From positions 6,731,001-6,795,000 of the forward strand of contig NC_084725.1 in NCBI RefSeq assembly GCF_033807575.1: a stretch of DNA of 64,000 nt, given 5' to 3'. The notes beneath the pieces are model-generated. The model was not told where the DNA came from. It saw only the letters and a program-made list of their open reading frames with translations, and did not search any database. The DNA comes from Cydia pomonella. Its lineage: Eukaryota; Arthropoda; Insecta; Lepidoptera; Tortricidae. Each line of letters begins with the position of its first letter. The stretch's first letter is position 1. Made by a program: the position numbers and the translations under genes. Shown in pieces: positions 30,300 through 41,466 of the stretch.

Positions 30300-31717
30300 A
30301 ATGTACTTATATATCACTTTTTCTCATTTAAGTCTGAAATATGTACTAAATAAATGTATCCTGCCTGTAAAGGTGCAAGGTAAACATAAGCTTTTAATTC
30401 TCTTAACTTTACGATGTCTACAGGAGAGACTCGAACGAGTTAAGCATAAAATGAAATGTGTAATGTGTGAGACCGGTTACGGAAATACCTAATCTAGCCA
30501 CTGAGACAGGGAATTAGTACTTCAGTTTTGTAATCATAATTCAAAAGGTGTTTCCCTTGTACCTTGTACTCTCTTATCGTCACGTTATATGTAATATGGC
30601 GACCCTGCCAAGATGTGCCGTCACCCCCTTTTTCATTAGACTAAGCAAACCCCTGTTAAAATCTATCTCTTTCTAACAAGCACAAATGCCAAAATGGTTT
30701 CTTAGTTCTACTACACTTGAAGAATATTTCAAACTACAAGATCCGACTTTTAACTGTTTACGTTGTATGTTGTTTGTCGGCCGTTGTAAAACCCTGTCCT
30801 GTTGTATTATGTATCCTATATTCAAATGCTGCTCAAATTTGTTGGAAGCTCGACTCGACGCCCTGCACGCACGTCCCGCCGAGCGCGCCTCTGGTCGCTG
30901 AGTGAGGCCGTATGCTAGACCTAAGACAAGCCCGTTGCTCGGCTCGACACACTACCCTCCCATACGTCCCATTCATAATACGTTATTGCACAGCCGCGAC
31001 ATGTACCTGCCCCATTGTTGTGCTTTTTTTAAGGCAGATACAGCCACAAGGCATGGATCGGGCCTTTGTGCGTGATAGGCACTGCACTTAGTGTACAGGA
31101 TGGTTTCAAATGCCTTTTCGTTGGACGTTTCGTTGGGCTGTGACGGACTGAGCTGAAAAGGTTTTTTGTTCTTGTAGCGGCTATAGTATTGTAGTTAAGG
31201 TGGTTTAGTACTAAATAATAATTGTAATAGTAGGTTTAGATTTAGTCTAGGTACTTACATCATCGAGGTGTCTTATAACGATGCCGCCGAGGTGTAAAAG
31301 ATAGATTTAAAAAAAATACAATTTTCTTTATGATTATTGTGGCAAATATTTTACATTATATTTTTTATCGTCGTCTCCAGTGTCAAATATATTAATTTAT
31401 AAACGATAATTTTGATTATGAGCAACATTATACTACAATAGATTACAATACATTTAAGTATACACCTCATATTTTCTAATTGTGGTAAATCAATTTTCTT
31501 ATATTGTCGGTAGTTATTAATGAAATAATTATTTAAATAGATTTTATTGCGTATAATGAATGTTAAATATATCTCGACGTTTCAAACCCGTTACAGCTTA
31601 CAGTGTTCGTGGTCAAAGTGATAAATGTATTTTAAATTCATTATATTATAATTACGCGGTATAATCCGTATAAATAAAAATAAAAAACAGTTTTTGTGAC
31701 TCATAGTTATACTTCAA
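30300..31717. other. Spacer, partly GC-rich near 30850-31100
   Basis: The ORFs at 30301, 30686 and 30717 are short, overlapping and unassigned. No repeat noted. Confidence 0.4.
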
Positions 31718-31864
31718 AAGGATGACGCACACTAGACCGGGCCGGAGCCGAGCTGGAGCTTCCCGCGCTTCGTTTTTTATCGAAAGCACCACGTGATCAC
31801 CAATCAGCCGTCATAGAAAATGTCGTGTCGGACGCTCCGGCCCGGTCTAGCGTGAGTCATCCTT
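31718..31864. mobile_element. GC-rich MITE with AAGGATGACGCACACTAGAC ends
   Basis: AGGATGACGCACACTAGACC then GGGCCGGAGC is mirrored by GCTCCGGCCC then GGTCTAGCGTGAGTCATCCT with two mismatches. 147 bp, no ORF. Confidence 0.9.
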
Positions 31865-32023
31865 AAAGAATCGTCAACCTTATATTTTCCACCACCCAAA
31901 TTGAGGCTTACAGGAAACTTTATACATTTTTATAGCCGATTTGAGGGTCCTACTGCTAGTCAAACAGCTCTCCCCTTAATTTCCACGACTCCCGATTTAG
32001 TGTTTCCTCCGGCCAGTTGTTCA

Positions 32024-32150
32024 GTTATTGTTTTCCAGCGGTGGCAGCATGGTTCCATTTTTATCACATGTCACTATGCCCGTCACTTTTACGCTTACAT
32101 ACTTGTTAGAACGTGACAGGCTTGGTGGCAAATGACAAAGAGCCAACCAT
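32024..32150 (+). repeat. Dispersed repeat with GGTGGCAGCATGGTTCCATT
   Basis: Shares GGTGGCAGCATGGTTCCATT, GTCACTATGCCCGTCACTTT, ACTTGTTAGAACGTGACAG and AAAGAGCC in order with 55528-55650. Confidence 0.7.
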
Positions 32151-32574
32151 CTTAGCCCTACAGGTCATCCCGCCATCTCCGCCTAGGTCTGCCCCATCAA
32201 CGCCCCTCTATCCTGTGGCTAAGCTACCTATCGGTAGCCGTTATAATATACTTTGAATATTATAGTCAATCTTTCGTAAAACTATGTCGACTAAGACAAT
32301 TTGCGTCGTACTTAGGAATAAGAAACCGCAAATAAATAAAAATATAGTTTATATTTGTAAACACGCTGTGCATAGCAATATGAGAGAGTGGTGTGCCATT
32401 TCGACAGGAGCCGTGTGATGTTGCATCGCTTTAATGTGGGGATTGTACGTAATGGGGTAGAAATCTTCACTTATAATTGTTTATAGAGATATATTGTCGC
32501 TTTTATGAAGACTCATAATAGGTACTTACTAATTTTACAATTATGGCAAAAATTACATCACTTTTCGGAATGAT
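32151..32574. other. Spacer
   Basis: AT-rich with short GC patches. Nothing recognised. Confidence 0.5.
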
Positions 32575-32885
32575 TTAATAATAATTCTCATTATTATTTG
32601 AAGCCTGTCGTGCCCCACTGCTGGGCAAAGGCGTCCCCCAATCTCCCCACTGATCTCTGTCTAGTGCTGTGTTTGGCCACTCCTTCAAGAAGGAGTCCAG
32701 TTCATCCCGCCATCGCCGGTGAGGTCTGCCAAATCCCCGATTCGAGTTTTCGGGCTGCCACTCTGTAGTGACTTTGCCCCACAACTCATTCGGCATTCGG
32801 CAGACGTGACCAGCCCAGTCTCATTTTAGCTTAGCCGTCTTCCGAGCTACATAGACGATTTGTTTCTTAGAACGCAGCGTATTTT
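32575..32885 (-). pseudogene. RTE-like RT C-terminus, antisense
   Basis: Minus-strand reading gives RKTAKLK, a stop (TGA where Trp is expected), then DWAGHVCRMPNELWGKVTTE and RRWRDELDSFLKEWPNTALD through to GTPLPSSGARQ. This is the canonical C-terminal end of lepidopteran RTE-type endonuclease/RT proteins. Only about 100 codons survive and the RT core is absent. It is the better preserved relative of 1108-1425. Confidence 0.85.
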
Positions 32886-34240
32886 TTTTTATAATATAAA
32901 GCCTAAAATCAAAATGGGTTGGGATATAAGAACACAGCTTACAAGAGTCATATTTACCTCAAGGACTACGTTAAAATTTGTTGGTAGTAATGATGGCGGA
33001 AATAATGACCACTTCATAGACCATTAGCGTCCGAACTGTTGGGAAACTTTGGTTGCTATTAACAATAACCGCGAGCATATGTACGTGAAAACTTCCAAGT
33101 ACCTCAAATACGCTTCATTGTTCGGGATGTTAATCAAAGAAGGACGTATTTCAGTCTTATACCGGATATCTTTAACGTTAGGGATAAAAAAAAACTTTTC
33201 TTATACATCGCCGTGGAAAACGACCATACGATATCTAATCCGGATGGTAAGTCTATCCACATAAGGCCCAGAAAAGGGGGGTCAGTTTATCTATGCAGCG
33301 GACTGTACACTGTTTTCAATCTAATTGGAACCTTGCATAAACATAAAAAATAGCATTCTTTTTGTTCAATGTCTTTCTCAAACCAACGAAATGTATCCCA
33401 TTTTACTACATCAAGGTTCATATTAAAAATAAAATAAAATTATATTGTGGGTCGTACAAAGCCGTAGAATAGAATTTTAGACGTATCAGGTGCGCCTTGC
33501 TGTTTTAGCTTAGGTATTATACCCCATTTAATTTACCATGGCGGGATTCCACTTGAAACTGCACAAAGAGAACCATAATTTTGATCTATTGTTTATCAAT
33601 TGCTTTACGAGCTCTGTTCTTCAAATCCAGCGTGTGGTCAAATAATAACACAAAAGGATCACTGCTGGATAGTTACATGTAAGACACGACGCCGCAAAAA
33701 AAGTTTGCCGGCTTTCTTTTCATTTATCAAATTTAAAAAGGAAGTTTGTCGATATAAAAGTCGAATTTAGTGCTTAGACTACTAACCATGCGGAAAACAG
33801 TACAAAATTATAAAATCAAATATTTCTTGTCGTAAAGCTATTAATAAGATATAAGTACTTAAATAATATGGTCCCGTCCTACTGCTTTTCAAATGCAATA
33901 TCTGTCACAAAAAATACGTTTAATTAATGTCTCATTTTCAATTGCACTCCGTATAACCGTCACTTACTTCCAATATATACGGCTAACAATTCGAGGCACA
34001 TACAAAAACGGCCCTTTCTCACTCAGATATGATCGTCACTTACGCCGTTCCATTCGAGCTGTGGATTTGCCGGATAACAATGCCGGCCGATACCCGGCTT
34101 TGTTTTCACTTATCCGGAATACCCCGAGCTCGTTACTCAAATAGCTGCGCGTGGTGCCGCAGTGCGAGCTGGAACAGTAGAGGCAGTTTTGAAATTGGAG
34201 GCACAATCGCTGAGCTACAGTCGTAGCGCTACATCGTAGC
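32886..34240. other. Spacer
   Basis: The ORFs at 33049-33264, 33893-34144 and 34029-34226 are unassigned. No inverted repeat or known family noticed. Confidence 0.4.
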
Positions 34241-34450
34241 CGATAACCAGTGATCGTAACTTTTCAAGCAATTTTGGTGCAGCATTGTTCGTTAACAGCA
34301 TCTGTATCCGCTACTCTAGCTGGAATAGTTAATTAGAGTTAAGAACTGTAATATTTACCTTAATTGATCAACTCCCTAGGAACAAATTGAATAATATTTC
34401 TAATTTTTACTATGCTGCACCAAAACTGCTGGAAAAGTTACTGCCGATAA
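34241..34450. mobile_element. MITE with TTTTGGTGCAGCAT arms
   Basis: GTAACTTTTCAAGCAATTTT then GGTGCAGCAT near the left is mirrored by ATGCTGCACC then AAAACTGCTGGAAAAGTTAC near the right. GATAAC at one end matches GATAAC inverted at the other. Confidence 0.8.
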
Positions 34451-34519
34451 CACAGGTTTCCCGGTAGAGGAAAAGCTTCTTAGAGGCAAAACGACAACGT
34501 GTCGTAATTAGCGCAAAAT

Positions 34520-34780
34520 GGGTTAAGGTGATATTCAGATAACAACTGCAGGTGTATTACTGCAGCGACGTTGTAGCAGAAAATGCCATTATCAATTACC
34601 TCGCAAAAATGAGTAACGAGTTGAACCTTCAAATTGCGGCAGTAATGCCGCAACGAACGTCACTTATTTCATAAAGAAAATACAGTGATAGCGCCCGCAA
34701 CGTCAACGCCACAGTAATGTTAGAATAGTAAGTACCTAATGCAGCTGAAGTTGCTATCCGAATGTCACCGAATGTTACGT
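34520..34780. repeat. GCAGTAATG-type dispersed repeat
   Basis: Several ATTACTGCAGCG/GCAGTAATGCCGC words, ending near CTATCCGAATGTCACC. Related to 11270-11395. Confidence 0.4.
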
Positions 34781-34937
34781 TAAAAATTATACATTGTACA
34801 TAATACTAATAAAATAATTACATAAACTCATTGATACAATCTGCAAATTGTACTTACCTACCAACAATATCGAATGCGTTAGTCTCAATTAAGACTCTTT
34901 GTCATTTTCATATTTCAAACTAAAATAAAACATTTAT

Positions 34938-35160
34938 TTTATTTTATTTTATTTATTAGGCACACAAAACAGATAACATTTACTACAAGAAAAGGTTATC
35001 ATTTCTACTGTTCCGTGAAACACTGCGTCTCCGGTTATTGTAGGGTTTGAAGAAAAGTTGCATGCCGGTACAATACAACTAGTAACGTGCGGGCATTGTG
35101 TGGCACATGTGTAAAAGGCACCTTAAACCCCCTCCCACTGGGGGGTAGTCAGGCTTTACC
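34938..35160 (-). mobile_element. Possible antisense non-LTR 3' end with (TAAAA)n tail
   Basis: TTTTATTTTATTTTATTTAT precedes a unique block ending near ACCCCCTCCCACTGGGGGG. The layout fits a retroelement tail read backwards. No protein evidence. Confidence 0.35.
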
Positions 35161-35263
35161 CATATTTACATTTTGGCAACGTAAGTGTTAATATGGAAAA
35201 TGTGAAATACTTGATTTAAACGAAAAAGACATTAAAAACGCTTTATAACTCCTTAAAAAAATC

Positions 35264-35565
35264 TTTGACGACCGTTATTGCCTAGTGGGTAATGACAGTT
35301 TCGAAAAGTTTTATATTTAGGAAATATTCAACTTGTGTTTGACGACCGGTCTGGTCTAGTGGGTTGAAGCCAATGGTTCAGGATTCAAATCCCGGTAAGG
35401 GCATTTATTTGTGTGATGAGCACGAATATCTATTCCTGAGTCATGGGTGTATTCTATGTATTATATGTATCGTTGTCTGAGTACCCACAACACAAGCCTT
35501 CTTGAGCTTACTGTGAGGCTTAGTCAATTTGTGTAATAATGTAGTCCTATAATATTTTTTGCCGC
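35264..35565 (+). repeat. tRNA-derived SINE with a possibly duplicated head
   Basis: The main head has an A box TGGTCTAGTGG (35352-35362) and a B box GATTCAAATCC (35382-35392). The body follows: TGATGAGCACGAATATC, CCTGAGTCATGGGTG, CACAAGCCTTCTTGAGCTTA, TTAGTCAATTTGTGTAAT, ATAATATTTTTT. The first part of the head (TTTGACGACCG...CCTAGTGGGT) also occurs 74 bp upstream at 35264-35290, without a B box. Transcription would be by RNA polymerase III and movement by a partner LINE, inferred from the class. Other copies: 19548, 23757, 27430, 49175, 62158. Confidence 0.8.
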
Positions 35566-35570
35566 TCTGT

Positions 35571-35712
35571 CCATCCGTCTGTCTGTCTATCCGTCTGTCA
35601 CCAGGCTGTATCTCATGAACCGTGAAAGCTAGACAGTTGAAATTATCACAGATGATGTATTTCAGTTGCCGCTATAACAACAAATACTAAAAATGGTGAC
35701 CCTCGGTGGGTT
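35571..35712 (-). repeat. AAAACCGG repeat, truncated antisense copy
   Basis: GTCCATCCGTCTGTCTGTC, CATGAACCGTGAAAGCTAG and CCCTCGGTGGGT are inverse to the middle of 8561-8781. Both ends are missing. Confidence 0.75.
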
Positions 35713-36274
35713 TTTTTGAGATCCGTAGATCTTTAAAAAAACTGTCGTATAGTAATGAATGCATTAAAAGAAAATACTTTTTTGGAACGCTTATGATCCA
35801 GCAACCCTTAGGTAGTGCATCTCCAAAGTGATACTTACACAAGGAGCGTTCATTACAACGAAAACCTCTTACCATCAGGAGGGCAGAACGCTTCTCTGAA
35901 GTTTTCGTTCTAGAATGTAACGAATACATTTGTTACATTTTTCTGATGTTAAATGATTTAACTTATTCCATACAACAAATAAAACCAACCCAGTACAGTC
36001 AGGAAACGTCAACATAATAATTCCGGAGTAATTGTTCCCGTGCAGAAACGTGATGGACGCCAACACCGTTCGGCACTCTGATGAAGGAAAACAAATGGAA
36101 TTATATAAACCTTCAGGAATTATTATTGGGAAGGCACACAGACCATGGATCCAACCAGAACACGCCCGTAAGAAAGATAACGCTGCTGGTTACGGATCAT
36201 GTCTGTGGAATGCACATGAATTCCTCCTGCGGAAATGTGGACCGGGCCACTAATTTGCGAAGGCCAAAGTACAA
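35713..36274. other. Spacer with unassigned ORFs
   Basis: The overlapping ORFs at 36032-36253 and 36081-36341 are of ordinary composition and match nothing I know. The ORF at 35687-35929 runs out of the repeat. Confidence 0.4.
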
Positions 36275-36525
36275 CACGTCCATACAAAAAGAGAAAATGT
36301 TTTACACTTCTAGATGTTTTCCATTCTCCATGATTTTTTAGTATGTTATTGACACAATTAAAACCTAGATTTGTAGGTTTTGCTTTTTTTTGAAAATTTC
36401 AAAACAAAAAAAAAATGTTATTTTCAAAAAAGCGAAATCTATAACCCTAGAATTTATTATGCTGAAGCAATCGACATCACAATCTAAGTGATTTGTTGAG
36501 ATTTAGTTAATGGAACCGTTATTAG
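36275..36525 (+). repeat. Dispersed repeat with TCCATACAAAAAGAGAAAA
   Basis: TCCATACAAAAAGAGAAAAT, ATTTTTTAGTATGTTATTGA, ATTATGCTGAAGCAATCGA and AGTGATTTGTTGAGA recur in order, diverged, at 40460-40725. Confidence 0.7.
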
Positions 36526-37401
36526 ATCGTTAAAAAGTATGGTTATTTCGTTAGGATCGCAAAACTATTCTTCTCTCTTCACCTTCCGGTAGCATATATT
36601 GCATTCATATGTAAATCAGAGAATTTATAGAATCAATAGGACTTAGATTAAAAACTAAATGTAGCAAGCCCTCTCAATATTAAGAGCGTTTTTTTTTATA
36701 ATAAAGAAGACAGAAGATATGGCGCGCTGCAGAAAACTTGCGACGGAAGATATGGCAGTTTTACGGATTTTAACAACTTTACCTCAAAAGTCTGAAAATT
36801 TACAATTTTGTGTTAGCTGTTGTTAAAACGGTACCTAACGGGAACTCTTGCTGGGGCTACTGAACGATATTTCTTTTTGTATTAAATAAGTGCGAGAATT
36901 TGGTGCGTCTAGTTCAGTATATGGTCTGTGGGAAGGTATTAAAAGAATATTCGGTGCATGGCTCGCTGAGATTCTGTTGTTTCAATGTAAATTGAGTATG
37001 TTTTATTTATTATTTGTAGTGCATAATACATATGGTGGCGTCAAATATACCTCTAAAAAGTTTATTTTAATTCTTTACTTTTATGTTGGGCACAAATGTC
37101 ATGTAATAATAAAATTATTTTTTATTATTTTATTATTTAACTGTGTTACTAAATATGTGGATTCTGGTTATGTAAATAAAGAACTCAATTTTTCATTTAG
37201 GAATTTGATGTAAATATTTATTTTTTCTCATTGAGATGTACCTTACATAAAAATTGTATTGTGTACTTACGAGTAGGTCCAATAAAATAGCTTATAGGTC
37301 CAATAATATAAACTAGACTTTATATTCGAATTGTTACCCGAGTTAAACATTAAAAAAAAACTTAATTTTAACAATGTTTAACTGGATTAACTTTTTAGTA
37401 G
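36526..37401. other. Spacer
   Basis: The 107-codon ORF at 36890-37213 is strongly hydrophobic, but this is explained by AT-rich codons. It shows no family and no regular membrane-protein pattern. Confidence 0.4.
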
Positions 37402-37640
37402 TTAATTAAGAATAAGAATAAGAATAAGAATAAGAAATATTTATTAGCACAAAAAGTTACAAAGTTTAGATTAATATTTAATTGTACTCACAGAAAATTG
37501 CGCTAAAAGGTCTTCACTCAGCTTGATGTCCCGAAGTTAGTCTTACGACACACTACGGGACGCTGGTTTTCAGTGAAGCCTGGTAAAACTAAAACTAATT
37601 ATAAGACTAGAACTAAACCTAGAACTAGAACTAAAAAAAA
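37402..37640 (-). mobile_element. Antisense non-LTR 3' end with (TTATTC)n tail
   Basis: Four AAGAAT hexamers precede AAATATTTATTAGCACAAAA and a block with ACACTACGGGACGCTGG. This is the reverse of a retroelement 3' UTR plus simple tail. No ORF remains. An A run follows at 37634-37650. Confidence 0.5.
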
Positions 37641-38252
37641 AAAAAAAAACTAGATGCTACCAATATCCAAAAAAAAATATACTTAACACAATAAATATAC
37701 ACAGCATTTGTAACAAAAACATAGAATTCGAATACTTACTAATCTTTTAATGAACATAAAGAACAAACACAAGAAAAAACATAAGAAATTAGAACCTAAA
37801 ATACCTTTAAAACAAAAATAGTGTTTTTAAAACATTGTATTATTTATAAAACATTGTATAAAAACACGACATTTAAACAACCAGACGCCGTCCACTCCAT
37901 GTTTTTATTTTTAATTAAAAAAAGAGATGACATCGCTTTCTTAATTTAATTTTCAAAACCATTACCGGTAACTTTTTTCGGGAAAAGGTAACGCGAGGAA
38001 AGTTTGGCTGTTTAGAATTCAAACAAGGGATGTAGGTAAGAGGAAACAAAATGGTCGCCGTTAGTGATGTGCTGGTGCCGGGAAAATAAAAATAAAGCAT
38101 TTATTTTTAAGCTTCAAGGCTCATAAACGGTGTGTAAAAGATTTGAGAAAATATTATCTATCCAGTCTGTATTCATTCGAAGAAATATTTATTTAAGTAC
38201 CTAATTTTAACTTTATTTAACATAATTATTAACACAATCTTCTAGGTATAAG
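37641..38252. other. AT-rich spacer
   Basis: Only short unassigned ORFs. Confidence 0.5.
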
Positions 38253-38335
38253 TAAACTAGAAGATATCCTTTTTAGGGATAAGTTTGCCTTTGTTCTAAA
38301 CATTTATGTACAATAAAGTACTTACCTACTTACTT
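38253..38335 (+). mobile_element. Isolated non-LTR 3' tail
   Basis: AGAAGATATCCTTTTTAGGG then ATAAGTTTGCCTTTG and ACAATAAAGTACTTACCTAC repeat the stem-loop/tail plan seen at 16398-16495 and 339-470. No ORF attached. Confidence 0.6.
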
Positions 38336-38522
38336 AATATTTTACTATAATAGTATCTTACGTTGGGTCGAAAGGAAAATTTAGTATTCCAGACAATTTC
38401 TACCATGTTTTCGGGAATATTGTCTGATTGAGTGAAAAAAATAACATATCAAAATAAGGTATTATGGTTTTGTAAGCATTTCAGAAAAACATAAATAAGT
38501 GCCAATGACTTTACAATTTAAT

Positions 38523-38637
38523 TAAGGTGCATTCGGGTTATTTCAGAAATTGGTAATTCTGAAACTACCCGCTATATAATAGGATATCCTCCACTTTTAA
38601 GTGTTTTTTTTTGTTTCGGAATTACCCGAATACACAG
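38523..38637. mobile_element. MITE with AAGGTGCATTCGGGTTAT ends
   Basis: GGTGCATTCGGGTTATTTC (left) is mirrored by GGAATTACCCGAATACAC (right). A second symmetry, TTTCAGAAATTGG/TAATTCTGAAA, lies inside. Related in ends to 7550-7736. Confidence 0.7.
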
Positions 38638-38639
38638 CA

Positions 38640-38980
38640 CGTACAGGGAAACTACACACAGAACACTGGCTAAACCAGACAGGATGCAAACAGGCCAAAC
38701 GAGCGCTCCTTCAACTAGGGAAGGTCCGACTGAGTATGGTAACCAGTGTCATAACAGATCATGAACTATTTAACAAACATCTATTTATAACAGGTGTTAC
38801 AGACAGGCCCTATGCTGAGAATGCATGGAGACAGAAGAAACAGCCTCTCACGTGGTGCTGGATTGCAACGGAGTGGCTACACACTCCAAACAGACCTACT
38901 CGAGGTTTAACTCAATGTCGGTTTGATAAGATTCCTTGAGGAGTTGAGCTCGCAGGACTAGCCTATAATACTAGGATTCC
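38640..38980 (+). pseudogene. Non-LTR ORF2 C-terminal zinc-knuckle region
   Basis: The frame from 38640 reads HWLNQTGCKQAKRALLQLGK, VTSVITDHELFNKHLFITGV then TDRP. This matches the segment after RNase H in jockey/R1/I-type ORF2 proteins (GC+QAK...LTGH..LN+HL...GV.D). A one-base shift near 38815 gives ECMETEETASHVVLDC, with C-x8-H-x4-C completing the CCHC-type knuckle. Further on IRFLEELSSQD is the expected C-terminal block. The copy is decayed by frameshifts and lacks the RT. Confidence 0.75.
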
Positions 38981-39564
38981 ACTATAGTCCCGGTAACAGG
39001 AAAATTCCCGGAAATATTCCCACAAGCCCATCACAAGTCCCCTCGTGGGGGTTCATTCTGTAAGCCGTAGACAAACATTCGATGGGTGTTTGATGGCGCC
39101 AATTCAATTTATAAGGTGACAGGAGTTTTCACGCACACTTACCCACAAGGGGCTGGATGTAATATCATATTCAAATCAATTTGTTGTCAAGTAGCAGTGT
39201 TGAAAGATGATGAAGATATTTTACAATCTTTTTACAAGCGGCCGTGTTTGTAGGTATCACCATTTGTTAGGTTTATAACTTGCAAACCATGAATTTGGAT
39301 ACTAAAATAATGTTTTTCTACTCGTCGACTGTGGTTGAATTAAGATTTCGTATACCAAACTAAAATTGCGTACTTTTCATGTATGGGCTCCCAACTCAAC
39401 TATATGATTCATTTAGATACGCTGTAGTCAGGCCAACTATATAAAAAATTTACCAATCACGTGGCATTGCGCTCACATAGAAAAGACTAAACGGGCGTGG
39501 GGTCGCGCGTTTATGTATTTTTGTCTATTGAGATACTTGCCAGTATTATTTCAGAGACTCGTAG
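38981..39564. other. Spacer
   Basis: No ORF or repeat recognised. Confidence 0.5.
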
Positions 39565-39925
39565 AAAAAGTATTGTATACAATAGTGATATAATCAAGCT
39601 TTTCAATCTCGTACCTTACTCAGGCAACTCAGCAAGCTTTGTTGCCTAAACACGTTACTCGACGGAAAAGATCTCTATTATATCACGGTTGTATAAAATA
39701 CTATTACAGTATACATTATGGTGCTACTTTCCCGCACGCATGCGGGAATGAGCACTTTTCGTGCATATGAAATTTTAAAAAGTAATATGGACTGTAAAAC
39801 GTTGTACGATACACGTGCGAATAGGTAATTCGCAACTCGTGTCGATTTAAATACTCCCTTTGGTCGTGTTTTATTTTATTGCCACTCGTGCTGTTTGTTT
39901 TGATTCTGCACTTGTATCGTAAATA
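39565..39925. repeat. Double-hairpin dispersed repeat, copy 2
   Basis: An extra outer symmetry (AGTATTGTATACAATAGTGA then TATAAT versus ATTATATCACGGTTGTATAA) precedes a degenerated first hairpin. The second hairpin (ACTGTAAAACGTTGTACGAT to TGCACTTGTATCGTA) matches 2267-2407. Confidence 0.7.
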
Positions 39926-39929
39926 ACTA

Positions 39930-40459
39930 TGGTGTGATTTATCGAAACATTTTTTTTTTCAAATTATTTCCTTGCATAAGTAAATATCGATGCCTTTTAG
40001 AATAGAGTACCTACAGGTGAATAAATTTGAAAACAAATCTGGACTCGGACTGTCGCCCAACAGGCTGCGAGACAAAAGATTTGCCCGAACTTGGATAAGA
40101 ATTAGCCTCGGAGTTAACTGAGTATTGGCTACAGATCAGTCACTTTTTAACCGACTACGACTGAGGCAAAGGGAGTGTTATGGTTCGAGCAGTTTATTTG
40201 TAAAGTGTATACTTTTGAGAAACTGGCTAAAATTTGCACCAAACCGAAATGAATGCGAACCGTACAACAAAATTGGCAATATAATTTGAAATCAACAGTG
40301 TAGGAATATGGTTGAATTTATTTTGTTTTGAAATCAAACGAAACAAAAGAAATACGAATCTGTTCTAATTGCAAACGTTTTAAATTACATTGAAGTAATT
40401 TAGTACTATGGATAGGACCATGGGCCTTAGGAGGATACAGCCCTTAAGAGGGAAGTACG
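39930..40459. other. Spacer
   Basis: Nothing recognised. Confidence 0.5.
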
Positions 40460-40725
40460 AGTATACCAAGTGATTGTCCATACAAAAAGAGAAAACATTT
40501 TTCTACTTCTAAATATTTTCCATTATTTTTTAGTATGTTTTTGACACAATGAAAAACTAGGTTTATAAGTTTCATTCCTTGATTTCAAAATTTGAAAAAG
40601 ATAAAATAATCATTAAAACTAAAAATCTAAAAAAATCTAAAAAAAGCTAAGCTAGAATATATTATGTTGAAGCGATCGATATCAAAATCAAAGTGATTTG
40701 TTAAGAGTAAGTGGAAAACGTTTTC
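40460..40725 (+). repeat. Second copy of the TCCATACAAAAAGAGAAAA repeat
   Basis: Diverged partner of 36275-36525 over its whole length, including TTATGTTGAAGCGATCGATA and AAAGTGATTTGTTAAGA. Confidence 0.7.
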
Positions 40726-41224
40726 TCCCGAAATCGTATTTCATAGAAAAAGTACGTATTCTTCCCTCTCAATAAATAGACTAATACATACTAAGATGTT
40801 TTTCATAACATAACTAAGTAGGTTAGACGCAAACTTACTTTTGTAGAAACGCTTTCTTTGAAGCTTTAGAATGGACGCAAAAATACTCGTGGTCCGTTGA
40901 AGGGTAGAATTGGTATCATATCATATCATATTCCGACTAGGCTAAATTAGGATTTTTTATGGAGGGCGCGCCTATGATGACCCTGACCCAGAATTTTCAT
41001 GTCAAAATAATGTTCCTCCTTTTTACTACTCGAATTACAATACATCATGTGTGTTAGGAAAGACGAATGCAGACGATTATCAGGTAAACGAAGTAAAAGT
41101 GGACAGATTGAGTGATGTACAATTTTAAATAAAGATGCACTTAAGAATAGATTTTATTGATACAGCGAAAAAAAGCATATACTTAAATCATTAAAAAAAA
41201 ACACTTAAAAAAATATAAATAAAA
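40726..41224. other. Spacer
   Basis: A TATCATATCATATCATATTC run is at about 40916. No gene recognised. Confidence 0.5.
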
Positions 41225-41350
41225 AGTTTGCCATAAATCCTGGTTACTCGGTAGGGTTTCTGGGCGAAAGGCTGGCCGTATTGCCCCGCTGGATAGCAAT
41301 GCTGATCTCCTGAGCGAAATAGGCCATACCTCTAGTCACCAGAAGCATCT
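41225..41350 (-). pseudogene. Coding tail with QEISIAIQRGN motif, antisense
   Basis: The minus-strand frame reads MLLVTRGMAYFAQEISIAIQ then RGNTASLSPRNPTE and a stop. The core QxISIAIQRGNxAS is shared with plus-strand tails at 54750 and 58570. I recall similar C-termini in invertebrate retroelement-like proteins but cannot name the family with confidence. It ends a few bases from the MITE at 41356. Confidence 0.55.
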
Positions 41351-41355
41351 ATAAA

Positions 41356-41466
41356 TGGGCCCACTGACTACCAGTTCGCCGGACGATATCGGCCTGTCAG
41401 TTATTCAGCTTTTGCAAAGAACTGACAGGCCGATATCGTTCGGCGAACTGGTAATCAGTGGGCCCC
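41356..41466. mobile_element. Near-perfect palindromic MITE with GGGGCCCACTGA ends
   Basis: The arms are about 46 bp: GGGCCCACTGACTACCAGTT and CGATATCGGCCTGTCAGTT on the left, with matching inverses on the right, and about 3 mismatches. The loop is about 15 bp. There is no ORF. Such long intact arms suggest a recent copy. Confidence 0.92.

Noticed and set aside
35867..35885. Another CTTACCATCAGG retroelement end
   Set aside because: Only the short word CTTACCATCAGGAGGGC is present. No flanking family sequence or A tail.
36081..36341. Transposase or host exon
   Set aside because: Two overlapping frames of similar length and no motif. The 3' part runs into a dispersed repeat.
36890..37213. 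107-codon hydrophobic ORF as a small membrane protein
   Set aside because: Hydrophobicity follows from AT-rich codons. No family, no context and no regular helices.
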